Origin: Erythrobacter sp. 34-65-8
GTDB taxonomy: Bacteria; Pseudomonadota; Alphaproteobacteria; Sphingomonadales; Sphingomonadaceae
Direction: 5' to 3'
DNA length: 13,383 nucleotides
NCBI GenBank assembly: GCA_002278985.1
Contig: NCJP01000017.1
Span: 1 to 13,383 of the forward strand
The notes beneath the pieces are model-generated. The model was not told the origin of the DNA, made no database searches, and saw nothing but the letters and a program-made list of their open reading frames with translations. Of this stretch, positions 1 through 6,754 are shown one piece after another. How positions within the stretch are numbered: position 1 is the stretch's first letter; each line of letters opens with the position of its first letter. The position numbers were made by a program, and so were the translations under genes.

Positions 1-659
1 GGCGCATGGGCCGGGCAGGCGTGCTGGGTATCAACATCGGGGCGAACAAGGATTCGCCTGACCGGATTGCCGATTATGCGGTGATGACACGGGCGATGGC
101 CCCCCATGCCACCTACCTTGCGGTCAACATTTCCAGTCCCAACACGCCCGGCCTGCGCGCCCTGCAGGACGAGGGTGCGCTAACCGCGCTTCTTGATGCC
201 GTGCTTGAGGCGCGCGGAGACCAGGGCCCGCCCGTTTTCCTGAAGGTTGCGCCCGATCTGGAACCGGCTGACATCGATGCCATTGGCAGGATCGCAATGG
301 ACAAGCAGCTGGGGGCGCTGATCGTTTCCAACACGACCGTCTCCCGGCCGGCGCTTGCTTCACATCATGCAGGAGAGGCTGGTGGTCTGTCTGGTGCGCC
401 CTTGCGCGATCTGGCCCAGCAGCGCGTGCGCGATTTCCGTTCCGCGACCGGCGGGGCCATGCCGCTGGTCGGCGTGGGCGGAATTGCCAGCGCCGACGAT
501 GCCTGGGCGCGGATCCGCGCGGGGGCCAGCCTGGTCCAGCTTTACAGCGCGATGGTCTATGAAGGCCCCGGCCTGCCGCGCCGGATCGTCAGCGGGCTGG
601 AGCGGCTCATGAAACGCGATGGCTTTGCAAGCATTGCCGAAGCGGTCGGAAGCGAATAG
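1..659 (+). CDS. pyrD: Dihydroorotate dehydrogenase (quinone), class 2, C-terminal part; 5' end outside window
   Basis: Catalyses oxidation of dihydroorotate to orotate, the fourth step of pyrimidine synthesis. Class 2 enzymes are FMN flavoproteins on the inner membrane face that pass electrons to quinone. The frame is open from base 3; the first ATG (base 6) is internal, because the N-terminal membrane helices and first part of the barrel are missing. Visible family blocks in order: NIGANKDS, the active-site loop NISSPNTPGLR (bases about 126-158, with the class 2 catalytic Ser), FLKVAPDL with the FMN-contacting Lys, VSNTT, GGLSGAPL, and the phosphate-binding GVGGI plus LVQLYSAMVYEGP. The Ser (rather than Cys) base and the quinone-type motif spelling support class 2. 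The gene ends at TAG 657-659, 10 bases before the gamma-glutamyltransferase start, so the two are probably co-transcribed. Confidence 0.95.
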   Translation, partial: RMGRAGVLGINIGANKDSPDRIADYAVMTRAMAPHATYLAVNISSPNTPGLRALQDEGALTALLDAVLEARGDQGPPVFLKVAPDLEPADIDAIGRIAMDKQLGALIVSNTTVSRPALASHHAGEAGGLSGAPLRDLAQQRVRDFRSATGGAMPLVGVGGIASADDAWARIRAGASLVQLYSAMVYEGPGLPRRIVSGLERLMKRDGFASIAEAVGSE

Positions 660-669
660 CGCTGGCGGA

Positions 670-2379
670 ATGATCCGCTCGTTCACCACGCCGCTGCTCG
701 CTGCCCTCGCCCTTGCCGGGTGCGCGACCCTTCCTGCTGAAGCCCCGCTTGCCCCTCAGGTGCAGCTTGGCGCGGTCAGCGCTGCCGATCCCCGGGCGGA
801 AGAGGCCGGCTACGAAATGCTGCGGGCCGGCGGCAGCGCCACCGACGCAGCGATCGCCACAATGCTGGCCTTGACCGTAGTCGAGCCGCAAAGCTCCGGC
901 ATCGGGGGCGGCGGGTTCCTGGTGCGGGGGACGGCTGACGGCGATGTGACGACGTACGACGGGCGCGAAACTGCCCCGGCCGGGGCAACGCAGGACTGGT
1001 TCCTCAAACCTGACGGTACGCTGCCGCCGTTTATCGAGTCGGTCCGCAGCGGGCTCAGCGTCGGGGTTCCGGGCAATATTGCTCTGGCGGCCAAGGCCCA
1101 TGCGGAGCACGGCAAGCTGCCGTGGGCCCGGCTGTTCGATCCGGCCATTCGCCTCGCGCGCGAAGGCTTCCGGATGAATCCGCGCCTGCACAATTCCCTC
1201 AGTTCCTCCAAGGATCGTGCGGCCCTCACTGACACCGGCCGAGCCCTGTTCTTCGGAGCCGACGGTAATCCGCTTCCGGTCGGAACGCTGGTGGTGAATG
1301 AAGACCTTGCGCGAACCTTCGAGGCCGTCGCCGCGGGCGGGGCACCGGCATTCTATCGGGGCGCCCGGGCTGAATCGATGGCGCAAACCGTGGCCCAGTC
1401 GACACCCCGTGAGGGTGCGATGACGGCTGGCGATGTCGCTGGCTACCAGGCCAAGCCGCGCGAGGCGCTGTGCACGACCTACCGCCGCCACCGGATCTGC
1501 GGCATGGGGCCCCCGACCTCGGGCGGGATCGCGATCCTGCAGATGCTGGCGATGCTCGAGCGGTTCGATCTGTCCGCCTACGGGGCCGAGAGCCCGGTTA
1601 CATGGCACCTGTTCCTTGAAGCGCAGCGGCTCGCCTATGCCGACCGCGAGCTCTACGTGGCGGATGCCGACTTTGTCTCCGTGCCGGTCGCGGGATTGCT
1701 CGACCCGACCTACCTCGCCAGCCGCAGTGCCCTGATCGATCCGGCACGTGCCATGGCCAAGGTGGAAGCGGGCCGGCCCGCCGGTGCGCCGCTGGCGCTG
1801 GCCGATGGTGATGAGCCGGAAGAGCGCGGCACCACCCACTTCGCCGTGGTCGATGCATCGAACACGATGATCAGCTACACTTCGACCATTGAAGGGGCGT
1901 TCGGCTCCGGGCTGATGTTCGGCGGGTTCTACCTGAACAACGAACTGACCGATTTCAGCCGGTCGCCCATGGTCGAAGGCCGGCTGGTGGCCAACCGGGT
2001 CGAAGGCGGCAAGCGGCCGCGCAGCTCGATGTCGCCGATGCTGGTGTGGGCGCCGGACGGCACCCCCCTGCTGGCAGTCGGCGCGGCTGGTGGGCCGACG
2101 ATTCCGGTGCAGACCGCGCGATCGATCATCGGCGTGATCGACTTCGGGCTCGATGCCGAAGCGGCGCTGGGCCTGCCCTTCCTGATGTCATTCGGAGAGC
2201 GCACCCTGGTGGAGCAGGGCACCTGGCTGGAACGGGCAATCCCGGCCTTCCTTGCGCTCGGCCAGCCGCAGCCGTTCGCGCGCGAAGCGCCGGTCAAGGC
2301 CAACGCGGTGCTGTGGCGCGGGGGAAGCTGGCAGAGCGCGCGCGATCCCCGGCTTGAGGCGCAGCTCGAACTGCCTTGA
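670..2379 (+). CDS. ggt: Gamma-glutamyltransferase, predicted lipoprotein
   Basis: Cleaves or transfers the gamma-glutamyl group of glutathione and related peptides outside the cytoplasm; the precursor normally self-cleaves into large and small subunits. 569 residues from ATG 670, a normal family length. That start gives a lipoprotein signal, MIRSFTTPLLAALALAGC, with lipobox LAGC and Cys18; an in-frame ATG at 619 would add 17 polar residues and lie inside pyrD. Family marks: DGRETAP (Arg99, equivalent to the gamma-glutamyl-carboxylate-binding Arg), PPTSGGI, the self-cleavage/nucleophile site RGTTHF with Thr388, NNELTDFS, RSSMSPMLV and GAAGGP. The last differs slightly from the more usual GSPGGSRI. 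No strong Shine-Dalgarno sequence precedes 670, so translation may depend on ribosomes ending pyrD. The Cys18 anchor is inferred from the sequence; a soluble periplasmic form is the alternative. Confidence 0.93.
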   Translation: MIRSFTTPLLAALALAGCATLPAEAPLAPQVQLGAVSAADPRAEEAGYEMLRAGGSATDAAIATMLALTVVEPQSSGIGGGGFLVRGTADGDVTTYDGRETAPAGATQDWFLKPDGTLPPFIESVRSGLSVGVPGNIALAAKAHAEHGKLPWARLFDPAIRLAREGFRMNPRLHNSLSSSKDRAALTDTGRALFFGADGNPLPVGTLVVNEDLARTFEAVAAGGAPAFYRGARAESMAQTVAQSTPREGAMTAGDVAGYQAKPREALCTTYRRHRICGMGPPTSGGIAILQMLAMLERFDLSAYGAESPVTWHLFLEAQRLAYADRELYVADADFVSVPVAGLLDPTYLASRSALIDPARAMAKVEAGRPAGAPLALADGDEPEERGTTHFAVVDASNTMISYTSTIEGAFGSGLMFGGFYLNNELTDFSRSPMVEGRLVANRVEGGKRPRSSMSPMLVWAPDGTPLLAVGAAGGPTIPVQTARSIIGVIDFGLDAEAALGLPFLMSFGERTLVEQGTWLERAIPAFLALGQPQPFAREAPVKANAVLWRGGSWQSARDPRLEAQLELP

Positions 2380-2482
2380 GTGCATCTGTGGCCGCATGTG
2401 ATGCCGCTTGAGATACCGGGCGCCGCTGCGTAAACCGCACCGGATAAGTCCGTCATCAGAACGGGTGCAGGAGCCTTCGAAA

Positions 2483-4288
2483 GTGCAGCTTTCCGATCTC
2501 GATAATGCCGCAAACCTGGTCCAGCTGTTTCTCCAGCGCGCGGACGAAGGGGGTGACAGACCGTTCCTCGGGGCCAAGCGCGATGGTGCGTGGCAGACGA
2601 TCAGCTGGCGCGAGGCGGCGGACCGGGTCTGCCTGCTGGCAGAAAGCCTGCGCGCCATCGGACTGAACGCGGGCGACCGGGTCATGCTGGTGAGCGAGAA
2701 CCGCCCGGAATGGTGCCTGGCGGACCTGGCGATCATGGCTGCGGGCTGCGTGACGGTGCCGACCTACACCACCAATACCGAGCGCGACCACGCCCATATT
2801 CTCGACAATTCCGGTTCGCGCGCGGTGATCGTTTCGACCGAGAAGCTTTCCGCCACCCTGCTCCCGGCGATCATGCGCACCGGCACTGCGGCGCACGTGA
2901 TTGCGATTGATGGACTACGGCAGATGCAGGCCGGTGACTTGCAGATCCACCATTGGGCCGAGCTGGTGAAAGGCGATGCCGCAGCGGCGCGCAAGGCCGT
3001 GGACGCGCGCATGGCCGGGATTGGCCGACAGGACCTTGCCTGCCTGATCTACACCAGCGGGACCGGCGGCGCGCCGCGCGGGGTCAGGCAGCACCACGGC
3101 ATGATCCTGTGCAACGTGAAGGGCGCGGCGGAGATCCTGGTCAACGATTTCGGCCTGGATGACGAGGAGCGGTTCCTCTCGTTCCTGCCCCTGAGCCACG
3201 CCTACGAGCACACCGGCGGGCAATATCTTCCGATCGGGGTCGGCGCACAGATCTACTACTCGGAAGGGCTGGAGAAGCTCGCCAGCAATATCGAGGAAAC
3301 CCGGCCCACCATCATGGTGGTAGTGCCGCGCCTGTTCGAGGTGCTGCGCCAACGGATCATGAAGCAGGTCGAGAAACAGGGCCGGGTCGCCAACTTCCTG
3401 ATGGACCGCGCCTTGCGGATCGGTGAGCGCGAAGCCGGCGGCAAGGGCCGCCTCATCGACAAGCCGATGAATTTCATTCTCGAAAAATCGCTCCGTCCCA
3501 AAATCCGTGCCCGGTTCGGTGGTCGGATCAAGGCGATGGTTTCCGGCGGCGCGCCGCTTAACCCTGATGTCGGTGTGTTCTTCGAGGCAATGGGCCTGAC
3601 CATGCTGCAGGGCTACGGCCAGACCGAAAGCGGCCCGGTGATCAGCTGCAACCGCCCAAGCGTCGGCATCGCCATGGACACCGTCGGCCCGCCGATGGAG
3701 GGGGTCGAGGTCAGAATTGCCGAGGACGGCGAAATCCTCGTACGCGGTGAACTGGTCATGCACGGCTACTGGCAGAACGAGGCGGAAAGCGCCCGTGCGC
3801 TCCAGAACGGGTGGCTCCATACCGGCGATATCGGCCATCTTGATGCCAAGGGCCGGATCAAGATCACCGACCGCAAGAAAGACATGATCGTCAACGACAA
3901 GGGCGACAATGTCGCTCCGCAGAAGATCGAGGGAATGCTGACGCTCCAGTCCGAGATCGCCCAGGCGATGGTGGTGGGTGACCGGCGGCCTTATATCGTC
4001 GGGCTGATCGTGCCCGATGCCGAATGGGCACTTGAATGGGCCAAGGCCAATGGCGAGAAGTTCGACCTGAAGGAACTGCAGGGCCTGCCCGCCTTCAAGA
4101 GCGCGGTCCGCGCGGCGGTTGACCGGGTCAACAAGGACCTGTCAGTGATCGAAAAGGTCCGCAGCTTCGCCTTCGCCGATGAAGCCTTCACAATCGAGAA
4201 CGAGGAAATGACCCCCTCGATGAAGATCCGCCGCCACAAGATCAGGGAGCGATACGCGGAGCGGCTGGACGGGTTGTATCGGGGGTAA
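2483..4288 (+). CDS. AMP-forming long-chain acyl-CoA ligase (FadD15/COG1022-like)
   Basis: Activates a fatty acid through an acyl-adenylate to acyl-CoA. 601 residues from GTG 2483, chosen because AGGAG at 2469-2473 sits 9 bases upstream; TTG 2408 and GTG 2465 are in-frame alternatives without a comparable ribosome site. Domain order is that of the ANL superfamily: P-loop YTSGTGGAPRG (residues 190-200), YGQTE (378-382, adenine/carboxylate region), LHTGDIG, the hinge region DRKKDMIVNDKGDNV from residue 463, and a C-terminal TPSMK whose Lys581 is in the position of the adenylation lysine. The P-loop is unusual: the family norm is TSGTTGxPKG, while here the second Thr is Gly and the Lys is Arg. 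No dedicated partner genes are adjacent, so the physiological chain length cannot be read from context. The downstream gene is convergent. Confidence 0.9.
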   Translation: MQLSDLDNAANLVQLFLQRADEGGDRPFLGAKRDGAWQTISWREAADRVCLLAESLRAIGLNAGDRVMLVSENRPEWCLADLAIMAAGCVTVPTYTTNTERDHAHILDNSGSRAVIVSTEKLSATLLPAIMRTGTAAHVIAIDGLRQMQAGDLQIHHWAELVKGDAAAARKAVDARMAGIGRQDLACLIYTSGTGGAPRGVRQHHGMILCNVKGAAEILVNDFGLDDEERFLSFLPLSHAYEHTGGQYLPIGVGAQIYYSEGLEKLASNIEETRPTIMVVVPRLFEVLRQRIMKQVEKQGRVANFLMDRALRIGEREAGGKGRLIDKPMNFILEKSLRPKIRARFGGRIKAMVSGGAPLNPDVGVFFEAMGLTMLQGYGQTESGPVISCNRPSVGIAMDTVGPPMEGVEVRIAEDGEILVRGELVMHGYWQNEAESARALQNGWLHTGDIGHLDAKGRIKITDRKKDMIVNDKGDNVAPQKIEGMLTLQSEIAQAMVVGDRRPYIVGLIVPDAEWALEWAKANGEKFDLKELQGLPAFKSAVRAAVDRVNKDLSVIEKVRSFAFADEAFTIENEEMTPSMKIRRHKIRERYAERLDGLYRG

Positions 4289-4292
4289 GGTC

Positions 4293-4309
4293 GGCCGCAC
4301 AGCTCGGCC
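4293..4309. terminator. Weak hairpin between convergent genes
   Basis: Inverted repeat GGCCG (4293-4297) / CGGCC (4305-4309) with a 7-base loop, 4 bases after the acyl-CoA ligase stop and just before the convergent gene end at 4332. There is no T-run on either strand, so it is at best a poor intrinsic terminator; Rho-dependent ending is as likely. Confidence 0.25.
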
Positions 4310-4331
4310 CCACGCCTTGCCTGCCGGCTAT

Positions 4332-4859
4332 CTAGGCCGCCTCTTTCTCGATAAATTCCGGATAGAAACTTGGTGCCCGCTCGCTCCAGCCCGGGGCAGT
4401 GGCGGCGGCCTCGCTGAGCGACTGGAGCAACATCTTGCGGCGGCTCGGGCGGATCTGCGGCAGCGCGGCGGCGGCGCAGAAGGCACTTGGCAGCCACGGG
4501 CGCGCTTCGGCGCCGAGCAGGCGCTCGTAGAGGAAGCGGAAAGCTGAGAAGCAGTCGAGCCGTTCCTGCGCAAGATCGAACGCGGCCACCCGGGTCAGTT
4601 TGCCAATGAAGTGTTCGATGCTCTCGAACCCGGTCTGGTCGGGCACACTGGCGCGCAGGACTTTCAGTTCCTGGTAAGCGACATACTGGCTGCGAATAGC
4701 GGCGTTCTCGCCGGCGTCGCGTGCCCACAGTTTGAAAGCATCCTGGCGCCCCAGCCCGATATCGAGGCTGCGGCGGATGTAGCGCTGTTCGGCCGAGGTA
4801 AAGCTGGCGAACTCGCGCATCTCGGAGATGGTCATCGAAGCAGTGTGGGTGGTCGACAT
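4332..4859 (-). CDS. Hypothetical protein, 175 residues
   Basis: I do not recognise this protein. ATG at 4857-4859 with AGGG (complement of 4871-4874) 11 bases upstream supports the start; Met9 and Met14 are weaker alternatives. The sequence is soluble, without signal peptide or membrane segments, and rich in Ala, Arg, Glu and Phe. A mostly helical character is suggested by stretches such as FTSAEQRYIRRSLDIG (residues about 20-35), SIEHFIGKLTRVAAFDLAQ and CFSAFRFLYERLLG. It holds two Cys but no CxxC or other metal-binding motif. It is convergent with the acyl-CoA ligase and separated from csbD by that gene's terminator, so it is probably transcribed alone. Coding reality is supported by the long open frame and GC-rich third positions, not by homology. 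Confidence 0.7.
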   Translation of the reverse strand: MSTTHTASMTISEMREFASFTSAEQRYIRRSLDIGLGRQDAFKLWARDAGENAAIRSQYVAYQELKVLRASVPDQTGFESIEHFIGKLTRVAAFDLAQERLDCFSAFRFLYERLLGAEARPWLPSAFCAAAALPQIRPSRRKMLLQSLSEAAATAPGWSERAPSFYPEFIEKEAA

Positions 4860-4900
4860 GGCGGCATTTTCCCTGTTGCCTGCCGAGTGTCGCGCAGCGT

Positions 4901-4918
4901 GGTTAACATCGGGTAACC
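4901..4918. promoter_or_regulatory. Imperfect inverted repeat upstream of the 175-residue gene
   Basis: GGTTAAC (4901-4907) and GGTAACC (4912-4918) form an imperfect dyad (6 of 7 positions pair) centred about 50 bases upstream of the start at 4859, in the only AT-richer patch before this gene. It could be an operator or part of a promoter; no convincing -35/-10 pair could be assigned. Confidence 0.2.
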
Positions 4919-4941
4919 AAAGGGGGGCGTGTCATGCCCAT

Positions 4942-4971
4942 AAAAAGGGGGTCACGGCGAACCGCGACCCC
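4942..4971 (-). terminator. Rho-independent terminator after csbD
   Basis: Read on the minus strand: a 10-pair stem starting GGGGTC and ending GACCCC (4948-4971, one G.U pair), closed by a TTCG tetraloop, directly followed by a run of five T (complement of 4942-4946). It begins 23 bases after the csbD stop. This is a textbook intrinsic terminator and isolates csbD from the next minus-strand gene. Confidence 0.9.
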
Positions 4972-4994
4972 ACTATTCTTACGTGCTGATCCGA

Positions 4995-5177
4995 TCAGAC
5001 GTCGTCGCCGAGGGCACCTTTGACCTTGCCCTTGACCTGCTGGGCTTCGCCCTTGCGCTCCTGCGCCACGCCCTTGGCGTGCAGGTCGTGGTTGTCGGTC
5101 GCCTTGCCGGCAGCCTGCTTGGTGTTGCCGACGGCTTCGTTGGTCATGCCCTTGGCGCGATCAGTAAGTTCACCCAT
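4995..5177 (-). CDS. CsbD-family stress protein
   Basis: 60-residue, very hydrophilic protein matching the CsbD-like family (UPF0337): it starts MGELTDRAKG, followed by NEAVGNTKQAAGKATDN, then KGVAQERKGEAQQVKGKVKGALGD. The repeating (K/A)G(x)A(x)Q(x)KG pattern and the lack of hydrophobic core residues are typical; members are small, probably poorly structured, stress-induced proteins of unknown biochemical role. Ribosome site AAAGGA (complement of 5186-5191) lies 8 bases from the ATG. The upstream region carries a near-consensus EcfG promoter (5234-5258) and the downstream region a strong terminator, so this is a single-gene transcription unit under general stress control. Confidence 0.92.
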   Translation of the reverse strand: MGELTDRAKGMTNEAVGNTKQAAGKATDNHDLHAKGVAQERKGEAQQVKGKVKGALGDDV

Positions 5178-5233
5178 GATATGGATCCTTTCGGGTCTCG
5201 CAGCTGCCGATTTTCAACAGCTTATGACACACC

Positions 5234-5258
5234 AACGGGCCCCACGCGGGTTTGTTCC
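5234..5258 (-). promoter_or_regulatory. EcfG (alphaproteobacterial general stress sigma factor) promoter of csbD
   Basis: On the minus strand: GGAAC (complement of 5254-5258), a 16-base spacer, then CGTT (complement of 5234-5237). This matches the published alphaproteobacterial general-stress consensus GGAAC-N16-17-cGTT exactly. The -10 element ends 56 bases before the csbD ATG. A CsbD stress protein is a classic type of target, which raises confidence beyond the motif alone. Confidence 0.75.
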
Positions 5259-5292
5259 TGTGGCGAGGCGGGATGCCCCGCGCCTGCGCTGG

Positions 5293-6282
5293 TCAGATCA
5301 GGCCGGCCAGGGGGCTGGATGGATCGGCATATTTGCGGGTGGCCATCCGGCCAGCGAGATAGGCATCGCGCCCGGCCTCGACCGCCAGCTTCATCGCCCG
5401 CGCCATGCGGATCGGATCTTTCGCCTCGGCAATCGCGGTGTTCATCAGCACCCCGTCACAGCCCAGTTCCATCGCCACTGCCGCATCGCTCGCCGTGCCG
5501 ACCCCGGCGTCGACCAGCACTGGCACATTGGCACCTTCGACGATCAGCCGGATGGTCACCCGGTTCTGGATGCCGAGGCCTGATCCGATCGGAGCGCCCA
5601 GCGGCATGACCGCCACTGCGCCGGCCTCTTCCAGCTGCTTTGCGGCAATGGGATCATCGGTGCAGTAGACCATCGGCAGGAAACCTTCCCTCGCCAGGAC
5701 TTCGCAGGCGCGGATGGTTTCGACCATATTGGGATAGAGCGTGCGTGCCTCGCCCAGCACTTCCAGCTTCACCAGATCCCAGCCCCCCGCCTCGCGTGCG
5801 AGCCGCAGCGTGCGGATCGCATCCTCCGCGGTGAAGCACCCGGCGGTGTTGGGCAGGTAGGTGATCTTGTTAGGGTCGATGTAGTCGGTCAGCATGGGCG
5901 CCTTGGGATCGCTGACATTGACCCGGCGGACCGCAACCGTGACGATCTCGGCCCCCGATGCCTCCACGGCTGCGGCGTTCTGCTCGAAGTCGCGATACTT
6001 GCCGGTGCCGACGATCAGGCGGCTGCGGAATGTGCGCCCGGCGACGGTCCAAGTGTCCGGGGCCCAAGTGTCCGGGTGATCACCGCCGCCGACGAAATGA
6101 ACGATCTCCAGCACGTCCCCTTCCGACAGCGCGGTGTGTGCCAGGGTAGAGCGCGGCACGATCTCGCCGTTGCGCTCCACCGCGACCTTGGCCGGATCGA
6201 GTTCCAGCTCGGTCGCAAGCGCAGCGATGGTCGGGGCGGTGGTCCGGCGCGGCTCGCCGTTGACGGTGATGGATATGGTCAT
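5293..6282 (-). CDS. thiG: ThiS-ThiG fusion: sulfur carrier joined to thiazole synthase
   Basis: Makes the thiazole ring of thiamine. Residues 1-67 are a ThiS (ubiquitin-fold) domain, [10 protein letters not shown] through IVHFVGGG; residues about 75-329 are a complete ThiG TIM barrel starting TWTVAGRTF, with [14 protein letters not shown] (Lys172, position of the Schiff-base lysine), [32 protein letters not shown] and [10 protein letters not shown]. Free ThiS ends in Gly-Gly, whose carboxylate is adenylated and thiolated by ThiF; here the Gly triplet (65-67) is internal and followed by [11 protein letters not shown]. Start chosen at Met (6280-6282) because ThiS begins MxIxVNGE; an ATG at 6304-6306 would add eight residues. 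Neither start has a clear Shine-Dalgarno sequence. The leader of at most 70 bases has no room for, and no sign of, a TPP riboswitch. thiF, thiE and thiO homologs are not in the window. Confidence 0.93.
   Translation of the reverse strand: MTISITVNGEPRRTTAPTIAALATELELDPAKVAVERNGEIVPRSTLAHTALSEGDVLEIVHFVGGGDHPDTWAPDTWTVAGRTFRSRLIVGTGKYRDFEQNAAAVEASGAEIVTVAVRRVNVSDPKAPMLTDYIDPNKITYLPNTAGCFTAEDAIRTLRLAREAGGWDLVKLEVLGEARTLYPNMVETIRACEVLAREGFLPMVYCTDDPIAAKQLEEAGAVAVMPLGAPIGSGLGIQNRVTIRLIVEGANVPVLVDAGVGTASDAAVAMELGCDGVLMNTAIAEAKDPIRMARAMKLAVEAGRDAYLAGRMATRKYADPSSPLAGLI
6049..6078. repeat. 15-base tandem duplication in the ThiS-ThiG linker
   Basis: Two adjacent 15-base units (6049-6063 and 6064-6078) share the first 13 bases, CCAAGTGTCCGGG. 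In the protein they give a duplicated PDTW ([10 protein letters not shown], residues 70-79), exactly between the ThiS Gly-Gly and the ThiG barrel. Confidence 0.85.
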
Positions 6283-6352
6283 GTCAGCGTGGGAAATAGC
6301 GTCCATCCGCCGGGGCGCAAGGCCGATCCCGCGGCTGGGTGCCTGTCAAAAA

Positions 6353-6724
6353 TCAGGCAGAGCAGCGCAGGTTGAGGACGTGGCCTAGCGAAACCAGTCC
6401 TACGCCGATCATGGTCAGCACAGATTCCTCAATCCCGTGCGGCAGCGCCAGGGCTCCGCCCATGAAAGAAAGCCCGGTCATGGCGATGACGAACGGACCG
6501 GCCCTGCGATGCTGCACCGCGCCCCAGCCGATAGCCACGCCCGCCACCACCAGCGCAATGGCAAGCCCCCATTTGTGGATTTCAGGGGCAAGCAGGAACT
6601 CCCCGCCGATTCCGAAAGCGCTGAGCACCGCAATGCTGGCGAGGCAATGGGCCGCACACAGGCCCGAAAGAACGACACCAACCCGGTCGAACCGTTCACG
6701 AATCGATGAATAGGCCTTTGTCAC
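6353..6724 (-). CDS. MerC-like small membrane protein
   Basis: 123 residues with four predicted membrane segments (about 13-36, 52-70, 77-94, 100-118). It resembles the MerC family (mercury/metal-uptake membrane proteins), with an N-terminal FDRVGVVLSGLCAAHCLA carrying Cys23, His26 and Cys27 in the first helix, and a C-terminal GHVLNLRC with His115 and Cys121. These residues are plausible metal ligands. No merR, merA, merT or merP is nearby, so mercury resistance is not implied; stand-alone relatives are common in sphingomonads. The start is GTG (complement of 6722-6724): the frame stays open upstream but contains no ATG before the divergent ctaA, and the composition changes there. No good ribosome site precedes it. 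thiSG follows 70 bases downstream on the same strand and may be co-transcribed. Confidence 0.8.
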   Translation of the reverse strand: MTKAYSSIRERFDRVGVVLSGLCAAHCLASIAVLSAFGIGGEFLLAPEIHKWGLAIALVVAGVAIGWGAVQHRRAGPFVIAMTGLSFMGGALALPHGIEESVLTMIGVGLVSLGHVLNLRCSA

Positions 6725-6738
6725 GATGGGGGCGATGT

Positions 6739-6753
6739 ATGTAATAGTGTATC
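6739..6753. promoter_or_regulatory. AT-rich, Zur-like element before the merC-like gene
   Basis: ATGTAATAGTGTATC stands out as AT-rich in GC-rich surroundings and agrees at 11 of 15 positions with an idealised Zur-type dyad, ATGTTATAACATATC. It ends 15 bases upstream of the merC-like GTG. A Zur or other Fur-family site is one reading; simple promoter -10 DNA (TAATAG about 18 bases after TTGTCA at 6718-6723, toward ctaA) is another. Confidence 0.3.
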
Positions 6754-6754
6754 G

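Noticed and set aside
607..1839. 410-residue minus-strand open frame opposite ggt
   Set aside because: It is antisense to a clear gamma-glutamyltransferase, has the Arg/Gly/Pro-rich composition of GC-rich shadow frames and no recognisable motif.
2915..3838. 307-residue minus-strand open frame opposite the acyl-CoA ligase
   Set aside because: It overlaps a well-supported gene, has no ribosome site or family features, and is explained by third-position GC bias.
5267..5285. GC hairpin after the thiSG stop as a terminator
   Set aside because: Only five contiguous pairs form and no T-run follows on the minus strand.
4983..5609. 208-residue plus-strand frame across csbD and thiSG
   Set aside because: It covers the complement of two well-supported genes plus the EcfG promoter region; its product is low-complexity Pro/Arg/Ser-rich.
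6283..6352. TPP riboswitch before thiSG
   Set aside because: The gap is only 70 bases and lacks the CTGAGA and ACYTGA-type core sequences; none was seen in the flanking part of the merC-like gene either.
6340..6359. TGCCTG/CAGGCA hairpin at the merC-like stop codon as a terminator
   Set aside because: The A/T run is inside the loop rather than after the stem, and the stem is only six pairs, so it does not resemble an intrinsic terminator.
6353..6724. Mercury-resistance (mer) operon
   Set aside because: No merR, merT, merP or merA, and no transposon sequence, accompanies the MerC-like gene.
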